Below are positions 36,106 to 45,072 of a stretch of 64,000 nt of DNA, piece after piece (within the stretch, counting starts at the first letter, position 1; each line of letters opens with the position of its first letter). A model generated the notes under the pieces. The model had not been told where the DNA came from. It saw only the letters and a program-made list of their open reading frames with translations, and ran no database searches. This DNA comes from Veillonella montpellierensis DSM 17217 (GTDB taxonomy: Bacteria; Bacillota; Negativicutes; Veillonellales; Veillonellaceae). The stretch spans positions 124,001 to 188,000 of the forward strand of contig NZ_AUFY01000001.1 in the NCBI RefSeq assembly GCF_000426745.1, written 5' to 3'. The translations under genes and the position numbers were made by a program.

Positions 36106-36134
36106 ATTTTAGCAATACCATAAATGGTTGTCAA
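36106..36134 (-). promoter_or_regulatory. Promoter of the SRP/ribosome-maturation operon
   Basis: On the minus strand TTGACA (36129-36134), a 17-bp spacer, and TAAAAT (36106-36111): a perfect -35 and one mismatch in the -10. It is the best promoter in the window. Confidence 0.85.
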
Positions 36135-36204
36135 GTATTTTTACTTGTCTTTCATTTTCTTTTACAAGTCATCTACACAGCTAACTGTATCATTTCACAA
36201 TTAA

Positions 36205-36999
36205 TTATTTTGTTAACGCCATGCGATCACTAATAGCGCCTTCACTAGCCACTTCAAATCGTTCCAACAAATCTTTCACTGTTAAACGTGCCTTGTCGTC
36301 TCCTTTGACATCAAAGATAATCTTACCACTATCCATCATAATAAGACGATTACCAAAACGTAATGCATCACGCATATTATGTGTGATCATAAGTGTTGTT
36401 AATTGATTATCGGTAACTAGTTTTTCTGTCAATTGCAATACATTTTCTGCTGTTTTAGGATCAAGTGCCGCTGTATGTTCATCCAATAATAACAATTCTG
36501 GTTTCAGCATAGTTGCCATTAACAGTGTAATCGATTGTCTTTGACCTCCACTTAATAAGCCCATCCGTGCTGATAAACGGTCTTCCAAGCCAAGCCCGAG
36601 TAATGATAGCCGTTCTTTGAAAAACTCTCTTTCTTCTGGCACAAATGCCCATTTTAACCCCATTCGCTTACCACGACGCATAGCAAGTAATAAGTTTTCT
36701 TCAATTTGCATACTCCCCGCTGTTCCTAGCATAGGATCTTGAAAAACACGACCAATAAAAGCAGCTCGCTTATACTCTGGCATATTGGTCACATCGCATT
36801 CACCAATAGTAATAGATCCATCGTCTATAGGGAATACGCCAGCAATCGAGTTTAATAAGGTACTTTTCCCAGCACCATTGCCACCTATGATAGTGGCAAA
36901 ATCACCAGGTTCTAATGTTAAATTAATGCCTTGTAAGGCTGTTTTCTCATTAATAGTGCCTTTAAAAAATGTTTTAACTAAATTATTAATAACTAACAT
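36205..36999 (-). CDS. ABC transporter ATPase, TrpZ-like
   Basis: A 264-residue ATPase of the group that pairs with LivH-type permeases and TrpX-type binding proteins. Walker A is GGNGAGKST, the signature is LLSGGQRQSITLLMA, Walker B is LLLLDEHTAALDP and the His switch is MITHNMRDALRFG. The E-to-H change next to Walker B (DEHTAALDP) is typical of this group. Permease and binding-protein genes precede it. The ATG at 36999 follows AGGAGG and lies just before the permease stop region (12 bp gap). Confidence 0.88.
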   Translation of the reverse strand: MLVINNLVKTFFKGTINEKTALQGINLTLEPGDFATIIGGNGAGKSTLLNSIAGVFPIDDGSITIGECDVTNMPEYKRAAFIGRVFQDPMLGTAGSMQIEENLLLAMRRGKRMGLKWAFVPEEREFFKERLSLLGLGLEDRLSARMGLLSGGQRQSITLLMATMLKPELLLLDEHTAALDPKTAENVLQLTEKLVTDNQLTTLMITHNMRDALRFGNRLIMMDSGKIIFDVKGDDKARLTVKDLLERFEVASEGAISDRMALTK

Positions 37000-37010
37000 A
37001 GGGCACCCTC

Positions 37011-37880
37011 CTAACGATTTAACCATTTTACTTTTAATGTAGGTAATGACAATGCAATCGCTACTAAAATTGCGGTAAATAATTTTAAATCATTTGGTGG
37101 CATTCCTAAATACAATACAACAGCGATAACAATTCGGTATACAACAGATCCAAGAATAACAGCTACTAAGTTACGTACAAATGACTTCACACCAAATAAT
37201 ACTTCTCCAATAATAACGGAGGCTAACCCAATAACAATAGTACCGACTCCCATACCAACATCAGCAAATCCATTGCCTTGCGCAATTAAAGCTCCTGAAA
37301 TAGCTACAAATCCATTAGAAATTAATAAACCTAACACAATCATAGCATCTGTATTGACTCCTTGTGCACGAATCATTTGTGGATTAACACCTGTAGCACG
37401 TAGGGCTGCACCAATTTCGGTGCCAAAGAACCACATAAGTAGCAAACAACATAAAACAGCAATAATAAGTCCTACTACCGCTAATGCCCAAGTGTTCGAT
37501 AGCCCTATTTGCATAAAAAAACTATAAATTGTATCAATACGCAATAGAGATACATTCGCTTTACCCATAATATGTAAATTAATTGAATATAAAGCAATCA
37601 TTGTTAAAATCCCTGCCAATAGTGCTGGAATTTTTAATTTTGTATGGATTAATCCAGTGATTGCCCCTGCTATCATGCCACCTATAGCGGCTACAATAAT
37701 AGATACCAATGGATGATATCCATTGACTAACATAATCGCCGAAATAGCAGCTCCCATAGGGAAACTGCCCTCAACAGTTAAATCGGCTACATCTAATACA
37801 CGGAATGTAATAAATACACCAATCGCCAACATAGACCACAATAAGCCTTGTGCCAATGTACCAATTACTAAATCTATCAT
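37011..37880 (-). CDS. ABC transporter permease, TrpY-like (BPD_transp_2)
   Basis: A 289-residue protein with about eight transmembrane helices. VLDVADLTVEGSFPMGAA and the GLIHTKLKIPALLAGILTM region match the branched-chain-amino-acid/ribose-type permeases used with TrpX-like binding proteins. The ATG at 37880 follows AGGAGG. A 13-bp hairpin separates it from the binding-protein gene. The substrate is likely tryptophan or another aromatic or small hydrophobic compound, by analogy only. Confidence 0.87.
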   Translation of the reverse strand: MIDLVIGTLAQGLLWSMLAIGVFITFRVLDVADLTVEGSFPMGAAISAIMLVNGYHPLVSIIVAAIGGMIAGAITGLIHTKLKIPALLAGILTMIALYSINLHIMGKANVSLLRIDTIYSFFMQIGLSNTWALAVVGLIIAVLCCLLLMWFFGTEIGAALRATGVNPQMIRAQGVNTDAMIVLGLLISNGFVAISGALIAQGNGFADVGMGVGTIVIGLASVIIGEVLFGVKSFVRNLVAVILGSVVYRIVIAVVLYLGMPPNDLKLFTAILVAIALSLPTLKVKWLNR

Positions 37881-37902
37881 AGTTCCTCCTTCTCTATAAC
37901 AA

Positions 37903-37942
37903 AATGCGTATTGTAAATACATGATTATCTACAATACGCATT
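37903..37942 (-). terminator. Hairpin between binding-protein and permease genes (TrpXYZ-like operon)
   Basis: AATGCGTATTGTA (37903-37915) pairs perfectly with 37930-37942; on the minus strand TTTTG follows. Partial termination here would leave more mRNA for the binding protein than for the permease and ATPase. Confidence 0.65.
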
Positions 37943-37989
37943 ATTACTTATTTACTTACATACTATTACTAATTATAACTATATAAATG

Positions 37990-38964
37990 CTATTTGTTAG
38001 CTTCATTTCGTAATTCTTCAGGAATAGTAAGTCCTAATGCAGCAGCAGCTTTTTCATTAATTTTTAATCGTAAATCATTTTGTATTTCGATTTTCATGTC
38101 TGCTGGTTTAGCTTCGCCTGCTAAAATCTTAGCAGCCATTTCTCCTGCTTGGAATCCTAACTGATAGTAATCTACAGAATATGTAGCAATCGCGCCAGAT
38201 TTTAACAAGTTTTCTTCTGCTGGGAATACAGGTATCTTAGCTGCATCCGTAATACCAATTAAATTAGATATAGCAGATACTACAATATTGTCAGTCGGCA
38301 CATAAATAGCCTGCACTCCTTGTGTTACTAAGTTTTGTGTTGATTGCTGTATATCATTAACATTCGATACAGTAGCTTCTTCTACAGTGATTCCCTTCGT
38401 AGCTGCATAGGCTTTCATTTTTTCAACTTGAACTTGTGAATTAACTTCACTAGACGTATAAACAACACCTATCTTTTTTAGATTTGGAATAAATTTCATC
38501 ATCAAATCAATTTGTTTCTCTACAGGACTTAAATCGCTAGTACCAGTTACATTCGTACCTGGTTTATCATTAGACTTAACTAATTTAGCTAATTCATAAT
38601 CAGTAATTGCAGTCCCCACAATAGGGATATCCTTGCTAGCATTCGCCATAGATTGTGCTGCTGGCGTAGCAATCGCTAAGACTAAATCTTTTCTGTCTGA
38701 TACAAATCGTTGTGAAATACTATTTAAATTAGATTGATCGGCTTGCGCATTTTGTTGATCAATCTCTACATTATCCTTATAGCCCTTCGATGCTAATCCA
38801 TCAATAAAGCCTTTATTCGCTGCATCCAATGCGGGATGTTCTACTAACTGAATGATTCCTACTTTGTAGTGATCTTTTTTGCCTTGATTATTACCACATC
38901 CTGCCATCACTCCAATTGTAAGTATGGCACCTACTGCTAAGGCTAATCCTTGCTTCCATTTCAT
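37990..38964 (-). CDS. ABC substrate-binding lipoprotein, TrpX-like (PF04392)
   Basis: A 324-residue binding protein. The lipobox GVMAGCGN sets the lipidated Cys at 23. YKVGIIQLVEHPALDAANKG, FVSDRKDLVLAIATPAAQS, KIGVVYTSSEVNS and the final DLRLKINEKAAAALGL are the hallmarks of ABC_sub_bind proteins such as streptococcal TrpX. It is the first gene of the operon, with AGGAGG before the ATG. No T-box leader, which controls some trpX operons, was found upstream. Confidence 0.9.
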   Translation of the reverse strand: MKWKQGLALAVGAILTIGVMAGCGNNQGKKDHYKVGIIQLVEHPALDAANKGFIDGLASKGYKDNVEIDQQNAQADQSNLNSISQRFVSDRKDLVLAIATPAAQSMANASKDIPIVGTAITDYELAKLVKSNDKPGTNVTGTSDLSPVEKQIDLMMKFIPNLKKIGVVYTSSEVNSQVQVEKMKAYAATKGITVEEATVSNVNDIQQSTQNLVTQGVQAIYVPTDNIVVSAISNLIGITDAAKIPVFPAEENLLKSGAIATYSVDYYQLGFQAGEMAAKILAGEAKPADMKIEIQNDLRLKINEKAAAALGLTIPEELRNEANK

Positions 38965-39121
38965 AATAAAATCCTCCTCTACCTACTATTCTACAATTAA
39001 CTTCTCCCAAGGAGATACTAATACAACGATTATAGACGTTTTTCCATAAAAGTTCAATAGATTTTACCAAAATACATACCCTATTCTTTTTTATAGTAAT
39101 TAGTAATATGTCAAAGCTATC

Positions 39122-39490
39122 CTATTTAATATAGCCATGTTGCACTAATGTTTCATGCCACACGTCTTCTTTAAATCCTACCAACACTACATCATCAACT
39201 ACTAAAATAGGACGTTTAACAAGCATACCATTCGATGCTAGTAATGCGATCTGCTCATCTTCTGTCATAGTAGTTAATTTATCTTTTATATTTTCATTGC
39301 GATATACTTGTCCTGACGTATTAAAAAACTTCTTAAGTGCAAGTCCACTATGACGATACCACTTTGTTAATTCAGTAATGTTAGGATTATCTAGTTTAAT
39401 ATCTCTCGCAACAAAATCAACGCCTTGGTCTAGTAAATATTTTTTAGCCCGTTTACAGGTCGTACATGTAGGATACTCTACTAATAACAT
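39122..39490 (-). CDS. ArsC/Spx-family thioredoxin-like protein (YffB/MgsR type)
   Basis: A 122-residue protein with the glutaredoxin-like CxxC of the ArsC/Spx/YffB family in EYPTCTTCKRAKKYLL, then DIKLDNPNITELTKWY and the cis-Pro region KRPILVVDD. It could be a redox enzyme or a Spx-like regulator; it lacks a recognisable arsenate-reductase context. The ATG at 39490 follows AAGGAG. It is the last gene of the cluster that begins with the exonuclease and M18 peptidase. Confidence 0.85.
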   Translation of the reverse strand: MLLVEYPTCTTCKRAKKYLLDQGVDFVARDIKLDNPNITELTKWYRHSGLALKKFFNTSGQVYRNENIKDKLTTMTEDEQIALLASNGMLVKRPILVVDDVVLVGFKEDVWHETLVQHGYIK

Positions 39491-39503
39491 GACTATCTCC
39501 TTA

Positions 39504-39851
39504 TCATTTTTCAATCGTTGCTAACATGTCTTCTGTCAACTCATTAGCCGCCAAAATATATTCTCGTAACTTACCTCGTTGTAAAGCTATTTTCATAACA
39601 GGCACTTCAAAAGGATCTAATATAACAGCAAATAAAATATCTCCAGTGACAAAATAGCCGACTACTGCTTCCCCTTCTTGTTCATCCAAAGTTTCTCGTA
39701 CTACTTTAACGCAATATGGCTGCATAATACGTGCCGCTTCAGTAGCTACTAATTCGCGATCAGCTATATATTCCTCTGCCTTTGCTTCTGGAATATCAAA
39801 AATATCAACTTTTACTGTTTTTATATTAGATTTCTCACCTAAAAAAGACAT
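39504..39851 (-). CDS. Hypothetical protein
   Basis: A 115-residue soluble protein I do not recognise. It starts MSFLGEKSNIKTVKVDIFDI, is acidic, and has a central beta-rich part (AVVGYFVTGDILFAVILDPF) followed by a helical C-terminus. Its ATG overlaps the stop of the upstream M18 peptidase by one base (TAATG), so it is translated from the same mRNA. There are no cysteine-based metal sites and no membrane segments. Confidence 0.7.
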   Translation of the reverse strand: MSFLGEKSNIKTVKVDIFDIPEAKAEEYIADRELVATEAARIMQPYCVKVVRETLDEQEGEAVVGYFVTGDILFAVILDPFEVPVMKIALQRGKLREYILAANELTEDMLATIEK

Positions 39852-41248
39852 TAATTAGTCAACCCCTCCGCTGCCGCTGTCAAAAATGCAATATAACATT
39901 TTTTTGCTTCATAAATATCTGCCTTACTTGTAATTTCCCATGGTGCATGCATACTAAGAACAGCCACACCACAATCAATCACATTCATGCCGTATAGAGC
40001 CATAATATAAGCGATAGTACCGCCGCCACCTAAGTCAACACGGCCCAATTCAGCAGTCTGAAAGGCCACTTGATTATCATCCATAATGCGGCGAATAAAC
40101 CCCATATATTCAGCATTAGCGTCATTGGATCCGGATTTACCACGAGATCCTGTGAATTTATTAAAGACCACCCCTTTACCCAAGAAAGAGGCATTTTTCT
40201 TTTCGAATGCCGATGCATACAAAGGATCATAACCAGCACTTACATCAGAAGAAAGCATGCGAGAATTTTCCAACGTGCGACGAATTGCTAAGGTGCCTGT
40301 TTCGCCCATTAATTCTAACACTTCTGCAACCGCATTTTCGAAAAATTTTGATTGCATACCTGTAGCACCTACAGAACCAATTTCCTCTTTGTCAACTAGT
40401 AAACAGCACGTCGTACGTTTCACTTGATCCACTTCAAGCATTGCTACCAACGACGTGAATGCACACACGCGGTCATCTTGTCCATAACCAATCACCATAC
40501 TCCGATCAAAGCCTAACTCTCGAGCTTTGCCAGCAGGAACAATTTCTAATTCAGCAGATAATAAGTCTTCTTCTTCAAATCCATATTCCTTACTAAATAT
40601 GACATTTAAAAATTTAGTAACACCCTCTTTTAATTCACCTTTTACTGGCTGACTACCAATTAATACATCGAGAGCTTCCCCTTCAATCACTTTAGAAGCC
40701 TTCTTTTCCATCTGCTCCTGCCCCAAGTGTGGTAACAAATCGGTAATGCAAAATACTGGATCACTATCCTTTTCACCAATTGTTATATGAATCGTAGTGC
40801 CATCCTTTTTTACGATTACTCCATGCAAAGCAAGTGGCATAGCTACCCACTGATATTTTTTTATTCCCCCATAGTAATGGGTGTCAAAAAATGCTAAATT
40901 GCTATCTTCATAGAGAGGATTTTGCTTAATATCAATACGCGGTGAATCAATATGAGCGCCTAATAAATTCATTCCTTTTTGAATATCATCTGTACCAATA
41001 TTAAATAAAGCAATCGATTTTCCCATATGAACTTTATATACTTTATCACCTGGCTGTAAATTTTTGCCCGATTGTATGTAAGAATCTAAATCACTATACC
41101 CAGCTTGCTTGGCTTGTTGTACAGCTTGGACAACACATTCTCGTTCTGTCTTACCATCATTTAAAAACTGTATATACTCTTGGCATAACAATTCCAACGC
41201 TTCTATGTCTTTTTGTTCATACTCATGCCATGCAATTTTTCGTTCCAT
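39851..41248 (-). CDS. M18 family aminopeptidase (aminopeptidase I type)
   Basis: A 465-residue dizinc exopeptidase. The metal ligands and catalytic residues expected for M18 can be seen: LLGAHIDSPR (His), YGQDDRVCAF (bridging Asp), LVDKEEIGSVG (catalytic Glu and Glu ligand), MLSSDVSAGYDP (Asp) and LSMHAPWE (His). It should cleave acidic or neutral N-terminal residues from peptides in the cytoplasm. A second, clearly different M18 gene lies at 53242-54570. AAGGAG precedes the ATG; the exonuclease gene ends 15 bp upstream. Confidence 0.94.
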   Translation of the reverse strand: MERKIAWHEYEQKDIEALELLCQEYIQFLNDGKTERECVVQAVQQAKQAGYSDLDSYIQSGKNLQPGDKVYKVHMGKSIALFNIGTDDIQKGMNLLGAHIDSPRIDIKQNPLYEDSNLAFFDTHYYGGIKKYQWVAMPLALHGVIVKKDGTTIHITIGEKDSDPVFCITDLLPHLGQEQMEKKASKVIEGEALDVLIGSQPVKGELKEGVTKFLNVIFSKEYGFEEEDLLSAELEIVPAGKARELGFDRSMVIGYGQDDRVCAFTSLVAMLEVDQVKRTTCCLLVDKEEIGSVGATGMQSKFFENAVAEVLELMGETGTLAIRRTLENSRMLSSDVSAGYDPLYASAFEKKNASFLGKGVVFNKFTGSRGKSGSNDANAEYMGFIRRIMDDNQVAFQTAELGRVDLGGGGTIAYIMALYGMNVIDCGVAVLSMHAPWEITSKADIYEAKKCYIAFLTAAAEGLTN

Positions 41249-41263
41249 ATAACTACTCCTTTT

Positions 41264-42238
41264 CTAACGATTTGCCATGCGTTTATGATAACGCTCTCTA
41301 GCTCGTTCTTCCTTTTCTTTATTAATCATACCACGTTGTGTATAAAATTGCTCAACATCTTTGTTACTAGCCCCGATAGACTTAGTAACATAAACACGTC
41401 TTTTACCTCTTCTGCTTATATATTTTCCTATTTTCCATTGGACTGAAAATGTTCCATGTGTATCACAATGGGCGATAGACATATATTTACCATGGCCTAC
41501 TTTTTCTGGGCGAAGACATGTCATCTTAGCTTGACAATTAGGGCAGTAAACGGTTCTAATCTTATTATCCGCCATGACCTTATCCGTCACAGAAAAATTC
41601 TCATATAAAAAGAAAGCCTTTACATCAATCCCTAATAGAGGATTTCTACTTCTTATATTGCTAGATGAGTATCTTTTAATACCTTCTAGCAAATTAATTT
41701 TTTGACAAATTTTAGCCGTAAAAATAGCATCATGTAAGGCATCATGAGCCTCTAATTGACCCGATTCTATATCCAATGAATCCATTGCTTTTTGTAATCC
41801 TACTTGTTGATATGTTCCTAAAACATGATAGGAATAAATTAATTGAGCATCATACCATACTGGTAGTTGAGGCGTAAAAAGACGATGTAACTGCATGTTA
41901 TCACGGAGCATAGTAAAATCATCATGGCCCCAACTTAACAATACCGAATGAGCCCCACACCAATGAATAAACATAGTATAGGCCGTTTTAAACGAGACTC
42001 CTTTAGCTAAATCACTGGAAGAAATTCTTGTCAATGCCTCTACATGCGTATTCATCGTTTTTAAATACTTAGGTTTTACAAAAACTTTAAACCGGTCAAT
42101 AATATGAAGTCTCCCATCTAATTTTATCGCACCAATTTCTATAATTTCTCCTGCTAAAGGAAATCCTGTATACTTTAAAAAAGAAATATCATTATGAAAT
42201 GGCTGATTCCATTCCAAATCAAATACAATATATTCCAT
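41264..42238 (-). CDS. DEDDh 3'-5' exonuclease with C-terminal zinc-ribbon-like part
   Basis: A 324-residue protein. Residues 1-185 form a DnaQ-like exonuclease: D7 and E9 in FDLEWNQ, a middle Asp near 106 (SWGHDDFTML), and the Exo III pair H165/D170 in AHDALHDA. This resembles KapD-type exonucleases. The C-terminal third is unlike KapD: C232 and C235 (YCPNCQ), C241 and C258/H261 (HCDTHG) suggest a metal-binding knuckle, followed by a very basic tail. RNA substrates are likely. The ATG overlaps the stop of the heptosyltransferase gene by one base (TAATG). Confidence 0.85.
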   Translation of the reverse strand: MEYIVFDLEWNQPFHNDISFLKYTGFPLAGEIIEIGAIKLDGRLHIIDRFKVFVKPKYLKTMNTHVEALTRISSSDLAKGVSFKTAYTMFIHWCGAHSVLLSWGHDDFTMLRDNMQLHRLFTPQLPVWYDAQLIYSYHVLGTYQQVGLQKAMDSLDIESGQLEAHDALHDAIFTAKICQKINLLEGIKRYSSSNIRSRNPLLGIDVKAFFLYENFSVTDKVMADNKIRTVYCPNCQAKMTCLRPEKVGHGKYMSIAHCDTHGTFSVQWKIGKYISRRGKRRVYVTKSIGASNKDVEQFYTQRGMINKEKEERARERYHKRMANR

Positions 42239-43281
42239 TATGCACCTGTACTAACAATGCTTTCTACCGCATGGATAACATCATCAGTGTTAATAACGCT
42301 TAACCCTTTATAAGTGCCTTCACGAATAACTTGCTTCATATTTTTATGAATATCATAAGAATCCATAGATTCTAGCACAATAGCTTTGGACTTGTAGGGG
42401 CCGTAAAAGAAAGGATTAGATGGACCATATAGGGCTACAATAGGTACACCTTGACTAACGGCCACATGCATAGGACCAGAATCATTTGTCACTAGTACTT
42501 GACATCGTCTCATTGCCGCCGCCAATTCACCAATAGAAAATTTACCAGTACCTATAATAGGAGAAGATTTCATTAATTGTTGTACATCACAGACCATATC
42601 TACATCCATCTGTCCACCGAAAAAAATAGTTTTATACCCTCTATTAGCAAAATAATCTGCTACTAACGCAAATCTCTCTTTAGGCCATCGTTTTTCGATA
42701 ACAGCACTCCCAATATTAAAACCAATCACCTTATCACTATCTACCACGCCTGACTGGCGATAAAAATCATCTGCTATTTTATCCCACGTTGGACAAGTTT
42801 CGATATGCAAGCCATGATTTTCAATATTACTAACACCTAACTCTTCTAGCACATGTAAATACATATCTGCTGCATGCCTAGTACGTCTATCAAGTCGAAT
42901 ATATTGACTCATAAAGGGGCGAAAGAGAAAATGACTCATCCCCGTCGTAAAATGACCCCCAATTTTCCAAGCCAAATATGACGTTCGTTCATTAGGATGC
43001 AAATTAATAACTATATCCGGAACTTTATCCTGCCTAATTTGTCTAGCAATCTCATTTAATCCTCTAATACTATTATGTTTTCCTTTTTTATCTACTACTA
43101 CTAATCGATCAATATAAGGACTATAACGCATAACATCCGCTAATTTTTCATCAATTACATACGTTATATGACTATTAGGTGCTGCTCTTCTTAACACCTC
43201 TACAAAAGGAGATGTTAATATGACATCTCCCAAATGCATAAGAAATGTAACCACTATATGCTTATGATTTAATTCTATCAT
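42238..43281 (-). CDS. Glycosyltransferase family 9 (heptosyltransferase-like)
   Basis: A 347-residue GT-B glycosyltransferase of family 9 (ADP-heptose:LPS heptosyltransferases). MHLGDVILTSPFVEVLRRA is the N-terminal acceptor-side motif, and SSPIIGTGKFSIGELAAAMR followed by TNDSGPMHVAVSQGVP and ALYGPSNPFF the donor site. The ATG at 43281 follows AAGGAG. With the neighbouring GT9 gene it probably adds the inner-core heptoses of LPS at the inner face of the membrane; which residue each adds cannot be read. Confidence 0.88.
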   Translation of the reverse strand: MIELNHKHIVVTFLMHLGDVILTSPFVEVLRRAAPNSHITYVIDEKLADVMRYSPYIDRLVVVDKKGKHNSIRGLNEIARQIRQDKVPDIVINLHPNERTSYLAWKIGGHFTTGMSHFLFRPFMSQYIRLDRRTRHAADMYLHVLEELGVSNIENHGLHIETCPTWDKIADDFYRQSGVVDSDKVIGFNIGSAVIEKRWPKERFALVADYFANRGYKTIFFGGQMDVDMVCDVQQLMKSSPIIGTGKFSIGELAAAMRRCQVLVTNDSGPMHVAVSQGVPIVALYGPSNPFFYGPYKSKAIVLESMDSYDIHKNMKQVIREGTYKGLSVINTDDVIHAVESIVSTGA

Positions 43282-43390
43282 ATGACATCTCCTTATTAAC
43301 ATCTATTTAAAGTCATGTAAAGTAAGCACTTATATAGTCTGTTAAGTACAGCTCCTGCTTAGCAATTATACTCTTTCCTATTAATACGCT

Positions 43391-44401
43391 CTATAAGATA
43401 TGTTCATACATATTCCATACATCATCTATCGTAATTTGTTTCATACATTCTGTATCATTAACTAATGGTTTTTTTGGTGTTGCTGCTGATGTAGGAGATA
43501 CAATTAGATGAATATGATTGCCTCCATATGGTCCTGTGCGTTCTGGAGAAGTAGTACCAAATAATGCAATCAATGGTTTTTTTAAAGCATTGGCAATATG
43601 CAATGGTCCTGTATCTGCACTAATATATAAATCACAGATACGAATTAGTTCAATTAATTCAGGCATTGTAGTTTGTCCAATCAAATTAATTAAATTGCTA
43701 TGACACACTGCTTTTTCTATAATCGCTCCTTTAGGAATATCATCAGCTGCTCCAATCAATACTACTTTACGATTATCTAGACATAGGCGTTTACATAGTG
43801 CAGAGAATGAATCAACAGGCCACTCTTTGACGGTCCATCTAGCACCAGGAGCAACTACAATATATGAATCATGTTGACTACTACGAACAGAAAGCAGCTC
43901 ATGTACATGTTGAGCTGCTGCTTCATAATACGGTAATGGGAACTCGATATCATCAACTACACCACCCAATACGCGTACCGTATCTAAATAACGTTCAATA
44001 ACATGATCATATTTATGTGGCCCTATCAATGGTGTATTGATAAAGCGACTTCCTTCACGTAATTCCCAATAACCATATTTCTCCTTAGCACCCGAACACC
44101 AAGACACAATGGCACTTTTAGCTAAACATTGCAAGTCTAGTGTCATATCAAAGTGGCAAGCATGCAGATCTTTCCACAACGTTTTAATATACGAAATAGA
44201 TGTTAATTTATGTTTATCAATAAAAATAACATCATCCAACCATGGTTTACCTGGTAATATATCAGCAAATTGTTTGTGAATAGCCCATGTTATGTTAGCT
44301 TGAGGGCAATTATGTCGCAATGCAGCTAATGTAGGCAATGCATGAACCACATCACCTAAAGAACTCATTTTTATGATTAGTATATTTTTATATTTCTTCA
44401 T
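43391..44401 (-). CDS. Glycosyltransferase family 9 (heptosyltransferase I/II-like)
   Basis: A 336-residue GT9 enzyme with IIKMSSLGDVVHALPTLAAL, APGARWTVKEWPVDSFSAL, LINLIGQTTMPELIELI and SADTGPLHIANALKKP, the signature set of WaaC/WaaF-type heptosyltransferases. The WaaC-like features (KMSSLGDVVHALP) make heptosyltransferase I slightly more likely. The ATG lies inside the 3' end of gmhB (14-bp overlap), so the two are coupled. The second GT9 gene follows 110 bp downstream. Confidence 0.9.
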   Translation of the reverse strand: MKKYKNILIIKMSSLGDVVHALPTLAALRHNCPQANITWAIHKQFADILPGKPWLDDVIFIDKHKLTSISYIKTLWKDLHACHFDMTLDLQCLAKSAIVSWCSGAKEKYGYWELREGSRFINTPLIGPHKYDHVIERYLDTVRVLGGVVDDIEFPLPYYEAAAQHVHELLSVRSSQHDSYIVVAPGARWTVKEWPVDSFSALCKRLCLDNRKVVLIGAADDIPKGAIIEKAVCHSNLINLIGQTTMPELIELIRICDLYISADTGPLHIANALKKPLIALFGTTSPERTGPYGGNHIHLIVSPTSAATPKKPLVNDTECMKQITIDDVWNMYEHIL

Positions 44402-44909
44402 TAACTCGTTGCTCCCATACTTGTTTCATAAATAGATCGAGACGACCTCCAGAAAATAGGTACCCATCAATACCTGCATTATGAGCAGCTTCTACATCTC
44501 GAGTACTATCCCCTATTAAAAAACTAGATGCCCTGTCTATATCATACTTTCTCATGGCTTGAAATAGCATGCCAGGTTTTGGCTTTCGACAATCACAGTC
44601 CTTTGTATACATAGGAATAATTCCATCTTTATGATGAGGACAATAAAAAATATCTAAAATAGGCACTCCATAACCACGTAATTCTTCTACCATATAGGCG
44701 TGTAAACGATTCATATCATCTACTGTATAGTACCCTCTTGCGATACCGCTTTGATTAGTGACAATAATAATTTCATAATTTCTGTGATAGGCTTCAATCA
44801 GTGCAGCAATAGCCCCATCAATCCATTCAAATTCTTCAATTTTATATAAATAGGATACATCGCGATTGAGTACACCATCACGATCTAAAAATAAAATTTT
44901 CTTCTTCAT
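44388..44909 (-). CDS. gmhB: Heptose-1,7-bisphosphate 7-phosphatase GmhB
   Basis: Removes the 7-phosphate from D-glycero-D-manno-heptose-1,7-bisphosphate, the third step of ADP-heptose synthesis. The 173-residue HAD phosphatase has the DRDGVLNRD motif with the catalytic Asp pair, TNQSGIARGYY, the zinc-binding CPHHKDG and CDCRKPKPGML, and GDSTRDVEAAHNAG. All motifs fit GmhB. AAGGAG precedes the ATG. It overlaps the first heptosyltransferase gene. Confidence 0.95.
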   Translation of the reverse strand: MKKKILFLDRDGVLNRDVSYLYKIEEFEWIDGAIAALIEAYHRNYEIIIVTNQSGIARGYYTVDDMNRLHAYMVEELRGYGVPILDIFYCPHHKDGIIPMYTKDCDCRKPKPGMLFQAMRKYDIDRASSFLIGDSTRDVEAAHNAGIDGYLFSGGRLDLFMKQVWEQRVNEEI

Positions 44910-45072
44910 GATTGTCTACTCCTTTTATAGAATGTATTCTATATAGTACTATCTACCAATTCTTTATAAGAAATTATATATATAGCCCTAATTAAATTTT
45001 CTTCTCCATAAAAGTATGCTCCTAGAATTCCTTTCTATACATTTATGATACTTCCACAGAAAAAATACTATT

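Noticed and set aside
38965-39121. T-box upstream of the TrpX-like gene
   Set aside because: The gap is only 157 bp and lacks T-box motifs.
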